IMG/VR virus record: IMGVR_UViG_3300045973_000239 | Location: 1 to 40,288 of that record | Source of the DNA: a virus | Length of the DNA stretch: 40,288 nucleotides | Reading direction: 5' to 3' (one strand) | Shown: positions 37,514-40,288 of the stretch, piece after piece | Numbering within the stretch: the first letter of the stretch is position 1 | Layout: each line of letters begins with the position of its first letter | Program-made: the position numbers and the translations under genes | Notes under the pieces: model-generated | Seen by the model: only the letters and a program-made list of their open reading frames with translations | Databases searched by the model: none | What the model was told of the DNA's origin: nothing

Positions 37514-37568
37514 AGCAGGAAACGCTAAATACGTTTGCCCAACATTCAGTTGGCACTTCCTGTTTCCT
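37514..37568 (+). promoter_or_regulatory. Late promoter and structured leader of gp32
   Basis: CTAAATA (37525-37531) is centred in a perfect inverted repeat, AAACG (37520-37524) and CGTTT (37532-37536). Further downstream, CCAAC and GTTGG (37539-37553) form a hairpin, and AGGAAAC (37517-37523) can pair with GTTTCCT (37562-37568). T4 gp32 represses its own translation through leader structure, so similar control is plausible here. Confidence 0.55.
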
Positions 37569-37593
37569 CAATTTGAACTTTAGGAGTTTCACC

Positions 37594-38511
37594 ATGGCAA
37601 CCAAGCGTTCACTGGCCGACCTGGCCGCAGCATTCACTTCCAAGACCAACGACGGTGGCGGAAATGCAACGTGGAAGCTGTTCTTCAATTTCTGGAAGGC
37701 TCCCGTCGACAGCGTGTCGACCGTGCGTTTCCTTCCCGACGCCGATGAAGAAAACCCGATGGGCTTTCTCACGGAAAACCTCACCCACGAACTGAACATC
37801 AATGGCAAGCGCGAAAAGGTCGCGTGCCTGAAGATGTACGGCGAAGCCTGCCCGATCTGCGAACTGTCGTCGCGCTTCTACGACAAGAACAGCGCCGATC
37901 ACAACGAAGAACTCGGCAAGACGTTCTACCGCAAGAAGAGCTACATCGGCCAAGTGCTGGTGCTCGAAACGCCGGTGGAACACGACGCCGAGCAGATGGT
38001 CAAGCTCATCGAGTTCGGCCCGCAGGTGTTCAAGCAGATCCAAGCTGCGTTCCAGTCGGGAGACATGGACGAGGCTCCGTACGAGCTGAAGGGCGGCTAC
38101 AACTTCCGCTTCCGCAAGACGGTCACTGGTTCCGGCCAGAACAGCTACACCACGTCGAACTTCGCGCCGAAGCAGACCGATGTCGCTGACGATCTGATCG
38201 AGTCGATCACGCTGTACAACCTCGGCGACTACCGCACTCCGAAGACCGATCGCGCGGCTCTCGAAGCCATGCTGGTCGCTGCGCAAAGCGGTGGTACGTA
38301 CGAGGAAGCCAAGCCGGCTGGTGCCAATGGTCTGACGCTGAACAAGCGTACTCCTGCCGCAGCTGCTCCTGCCGCCCAGTCCACCGCGACTGATGACACC
38401 ACGACGGAAACCGTCGCTGCCGCTCCTGCTGCTGGTGCCAAGCTCTCGGTCGTTGAACAGCTCCGCGCTCGCGCTGCAGCTGCCAAGGCCGCAGCTCAAG
38501 CCGCCGAGTAA
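37594..38511 (+). CDS. 32: Single-stranded DNA-binding protein gp32
   Basis: This 305-residue protein binds ssDNA in replication, recombination and repair, and is almost the size of T4 gp32 (301). The core matches: WKLFF, VSTVRFLPDADEENP (about 41-55) and a zinc site with H65, C78, C86 and C89 (CLKMYGEACPIC), close to the T4 positions 64, 77, 87 and 90. The basic N-terminus (ATKRSLADL) corresponds to the cooperativity region. The tail is Ala-rich rather than the usual acidic Ser/Asp tail, apart from DDTTTE. Start at ATG with TAGGAG; a TTG at 37573 is in frame. Confidence 0.95.
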   Translation: MATKRSLADLAAAFTSKTNDGGGNATWKLFFNFWKAPVDSVSTVRFLPDADEENPMGFLTENLTHELNINGKREKVACLKMYGEACPICELSSRFYDKNSADHNEELGKTFYRKKSYIGQVLVLETPVEHDAEQMVKLIEFGPQVFKQIQAAFQSGDMDEAPYELKGGYNFRFRKTVTGSGQNSYTTSNFAPKQTDVADDLIESITLYNLGDYRTPKTDRAALEAMLVAAQSGGTYEEAKPAGANGLTLNKRTPAAAAPAAQSTATDDTTTETVAAAPAAGAKLSVVEQLRARAAAAKAAAQAAE

Positions 38512-38522
38512 GGAGACGGGTG

Positions 38523-38810
38523 ATGGATTACCAAGTCACAGCAATCACAACAACGCCACACGGCAGCTTCAACAGTGAGCACATCACCAAGTTGTGGACA
38601 GGTTCCACCCCGTGGGACGTGTCAACCGTGATCTTCGCCATTAAGGAACAGCGCGCCGGTCGAGGTGATATCCGCTTCTACACGCTAGATCACCTTGGTG
38701 GCAAAGCATGGGTAACGGTAGTGTCGCCGACCCTGCTGCGCGAATACGTTCGCTCAGTTGCCGACAACCGTCTCACAGACAACTTGTTGTCCTTGCCGAG
38801 GCTTGCATAA
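38523..38810 (+). CDS. Hypothetical protein downstream of gp32 (95 aa)
   Basis: This small soluble alpha/beta protein has no recognised family. AAGGAG (38510-38515) overlaps the gp32 stop and serves the ATG at 38523. It is probably co-transcribed with gp32. Its last 38 bases overlap the end of the convergent homing endonuclease gene. Confidence 0.72.
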   Translation: MDYQVTAITTTPHGSFNSEHITKLWTGSTPWDVSTVIFAIKEQRAGRGDIRFYTLDHLGGKAWVTVVSPTLLREYVRSVADNRLTDNLLSLPRLA

Positions 38811-39417
38811 GCTGCCAACCTGCGCTGGAGCCTCTAGAGATAGGGGCTCCAGATGTGAGTGTCGAGCCCAGTGAGTTGTAGTTCAACCCATGCTCACGGC
38901 AGAAGGTTTTGAGGGAGACGACCGAGTGAACAATACCTTGCGGATCACGCAACAACCAGCTTTTGATGTGCCGACCAGGACCGCCTGTCATCGACGCACT
39001 GATGCCTGGTTGCGGCTTACCGCGCTTTGCCTCGCTCATTCGTCGCTTGGCTTCCTCAGACTTGGGCTTCCGCATCTTTTGCTTGGTTTCTTCAGTGTGT
39101 TGGTACCCCAACGGGCCTCTACCACCAAGGGTCAAGTTGCAGAGCGGACCTCCCTCGTAACGCTTCCTGCCGTAAAGTTTGATGAGCCGCTCTTCCTCAT
39201 CGTAGGCTTCGTTCTCGTCGTTGAACTCCTGAAGAACCTCAATGAGAGGGTCGCAACCGCCGCGTTGAACCTTCTTGATGGTGTTCTCCAGAAGTTTGTT
39301 CTCATGCACTCCAGTGTTCGCTGCATGTAGATGATATTGGGACCGATCGCCCTGACCCTTGCCAATGTAAAACGGCACACGGGTTTCAGGGTAGAGGTAT
39401 TGATAGACGTAGAACAT
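38773..39417 (-). CDS. GIY-YIG homing endonuclease
   Basis: This minus-strand gene encodes 214 residues. The GIY-YIG nuclease domain is at the N-terminus (MFYVYQYLYP, then PFYIGKGQGDR with R25), with a later catalytic-type Glu in the NDENEAYDEEERLI region. The middle has NUMOD3-like repeats (EETKQKMRKPKSEEAKRR). The end (GIVHSVVSLKTFCREHGLN...SAGWQL) is a NUMOD1-like DNA-binding helix-turn region. Such enzymes cut alleles lacking them and copy themselves in. It is a free-standing gene between gp32 and uvsX with its own late promoter. The ATG at 39417 has GAGGAG upstream; a longer frame from 39555 would run through uvsX. Confidence 0.88.
   Translation of the reverse strand: MFYVYQYLYPETRVPFYIGKGQGDRSQYHLHAANTGVHENKLLENTIKKVQRGGCDPLIEVLQEFNDENEAYDEEERLIKLYGRKRYEGGPLCNLTLGGRGPLGYQHTEETKQKMRKPKSEEAKRRMSEAKRGKPQPGISASMTGGPGRHIKSWLLRDPQGIVHSVVSLKTFCREHGLNYNSLGSTLTSGAPISRGSSAGWQLMQASARTTSCL
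38825..38852 (+). terminator. Hairpin after the gp32 operon
   Basis: CTGGAGCC (38825-38832) pairs with GGCTCCAG (38845-38852). It lies 15 bases after the plus-strand stop, inside the endonuclease frame. It could end the gp32 message. The loop is 12 bases and there is no T-tract. Confidence 0.45.
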
Positions 39418-39440
39418 GGCACTCCTCGTTTCATGAACAC

Positions 39441-39447
39441 TATTTAC
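39441..39447 (-). promoter_or_regulatory. Minus-strand late promoter GTAAATA
   Basis: Read on the minus strand, GTAAATA lies 23 bases before the endonuclease ATG. It is the only late-type promoter I noticed on this strand. Confidence 0.7.
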
Positions 39448-39460
39448 GAAAGTCTTTAAT

Positions 39461-40288
39461 ATGGCACTCGCATTCCTACGCGATTTCCGCAAGAAGTTGG
39501 AAAAGATGGACGACGTGATCACGTCATTCGACCCGCCAACTTTCTGGTACAGCACCGGGAACTATGCTGTGAACAAGGCAGTCTCGGGGTCCTACAACAA
39601 GGGCATTCCACAAGGTCGCATCACCTGTCTCGCTGGTCCTTCAGGGGCTGGTAAGTCGTTCGAGCTCTGCAACATCCTTGCAGCCGCGCAGAACGAAGCA
39701 GGCGCCTTCATCTTGGCTCTCGACTCGGAGAACGCACTCGATCGCGGGTACATGTCGAAGCTGAACATGAAGCTCGATGAAGACAACTTCCAGTACGCTG
39801 GTGTCACGACGTTCAGTCACGTGGTCACGATCGTCTCGGACTTCATCAAGGCCTACACAGCCGCATATGGGTATGACAAGCCCGATTCGCCGAAGGTCAT
39901 CATCGCATTGGACAGTCTGGACATGCTCCTGACCGACACCGAGGACGAGCACTTCAACTCTGGCGACCAGAAGGGTGATCAAGGTCAACGTGCCAAGCAA
40001 GCGAAGCACATGCTCCGCACCTTGGTTTCGCGGATCAAGCGTCTGCCGTTTGCGTTCATCGTGACGCACCAGGTGTACCCGACTGTCGACATCAAGAACG
40101 GCAACGGTGCGTGGATCGTGAACAACGCGATCAAGTACTCGGCATCGCAGATCTTCCTGATCACGAACGGTCGTCTCAAGGAAGAAGGCGAGACCACAGG
40201 TATCCGCATGAAGGTCGAAGCGTACAAGAGCCGCTTTGCCCGCCTCGGCACCAAGGTCGAAGTCGAAGTTCCGTACACCGAAGGCATG
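39461..40288 (+). CDS. uvsX: UvsX RecA-like recombinase, partial
   Basis: The first 276 residues are present; the gene runs off the window. The core is RecA/UvsX-like: GPSGAGKSF with Walker A (59-66, K65), ILALDSENA (D88, E90), Walker B VIIALDSLDML and a later IVTHQVYPT strand. UvsX coats ssDNA with gp32 help and performs strand exchange in phage recombination-dependent replication. It starts 43 bases from the divergent endonuclease gene, with no obvious Shine-Dalgarno site. A promoter may have been displaced by the endonuclease insertion. Confidence 0.9.
   Translation, partial: MALAFLRDFRKKLEKMDDVITSFDPPTFWYSTGNYAVNKAVSGSYNKGIPQGRITCLAGPSGAGKSFELCNILAAAQNEAGAFILALDSENALDRGYMSKLNMKLDEDNFQYAGVTTFSHVVTIVSDFIKAYTAAYGYDKPDSPKVIIALDSLDMLLTDTEDEHFNSGDQKGDQGQRAKQAKHMLRTLVSRIKRLPFAFIVTHQVYPTVDIKNGNGAWIVNNAIKYSASQIFLITNGRLKEEGETTGIRMKVEAYKSRFARLGTKVEVEVPYTEGM

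Noticed and set aside
37609-38499. Minus-strand open frame of 296 aa
   Set aside because: It mirrors gp32, which is identified by its zinc site and core motifs.
39418-39555. N-terminal extension of the homing endonuclease
   Set aside because: It would overlap uvsX on the other strand and lies upstream of the endonuclease's ribosome site and promoter.

Overview
This 40.3 kb window is part of the genome of a large, strictly lytic-type T4-superfamily myovirus. By homology it carries capsid (gp23), neck (gp13, gp14), tail sheath stabiliser (gp15), sheath (gp18), tube (gp19), head completion (gp4), terminase (gp17), ssDNA-binding protein (gp32) and UvsX recombinase genes. T4-type late promoters of the form (C/G)TAAATA precede most structural genes. 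The host is probably a Gram-negative bacterium, inferred from the phage family, a lipoprotein and a Sec signal peptide; its species cannot be read from the sequence. Nearly all genes lie on the + strand, tightly packed, often joined by ATGA, GTGA or TGATG overlaps. I saw no tRNA genes, CRISPR arrays or insertion sequences.

Layout: (1) 1-1480, end of a probable scaffold gene, then the major capsid gene and a terminator. (2) 1.5-6.9 kb, an accessory cassette of small unknown genes that also carries a cation-diffusion-facilitator transporter, an acyl carrier protein and a MazG/PRA-PH-like NTP pyrophosphohydrolase. (3) 6.9-9.7 kb, virion-type genes, a DEDDh exonuclease and a small lipoprotein, then a short minus-strand island with a LysM protein. 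(4) 10.1-19.8 kb, the neck-sheath-tube block (13, 14, GNAT-like, 15, amidoligase, 18, 19), with unusual fusions and insertions in 13 and 14. (5) 19.8-30.2 kb, a block of predicted capsid-cargo genes (AAA+ ATPase, ADP-ribosyltransferase, a large acidic protein and smaller ones) mixed with a gp54-like baseplate gene, gp4, a probable small terminase, a ferritin-like protein and an esterase. (6) 30.2-31.8 kb, the large terminase. (7) 31.8-37.3 kb, a second accessory cassette of overlapping small genes with a Nudix hydrolase, a secreted protein and an HD-Pnk end-healing enzyme. (8) 37.4-40.3 kb, gp32, a small gene, an inverted GIY-YIG homing endonuclease and the start of uvsX.

The most striking inferred system is a set of proteins whose first 9-11 residues look like T4 capsid-targeting sequences, ending in a gp21-protease-like (L/I)xE site. 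They comprise a GNAT-like protein, an amidoligase, an AAA+ ATPase, an Alt-like ADP-ribosyltransferase, a large acidic protein and one or two small proteins. They may be packaged with the DNA and injected. A second strong sequence-level pattern is five promoters whose -10 hexamer TANRAT lies exactly 6 nt before an ATG with no Shine-Dalgarno site, which predicts leaderless mRNAs.
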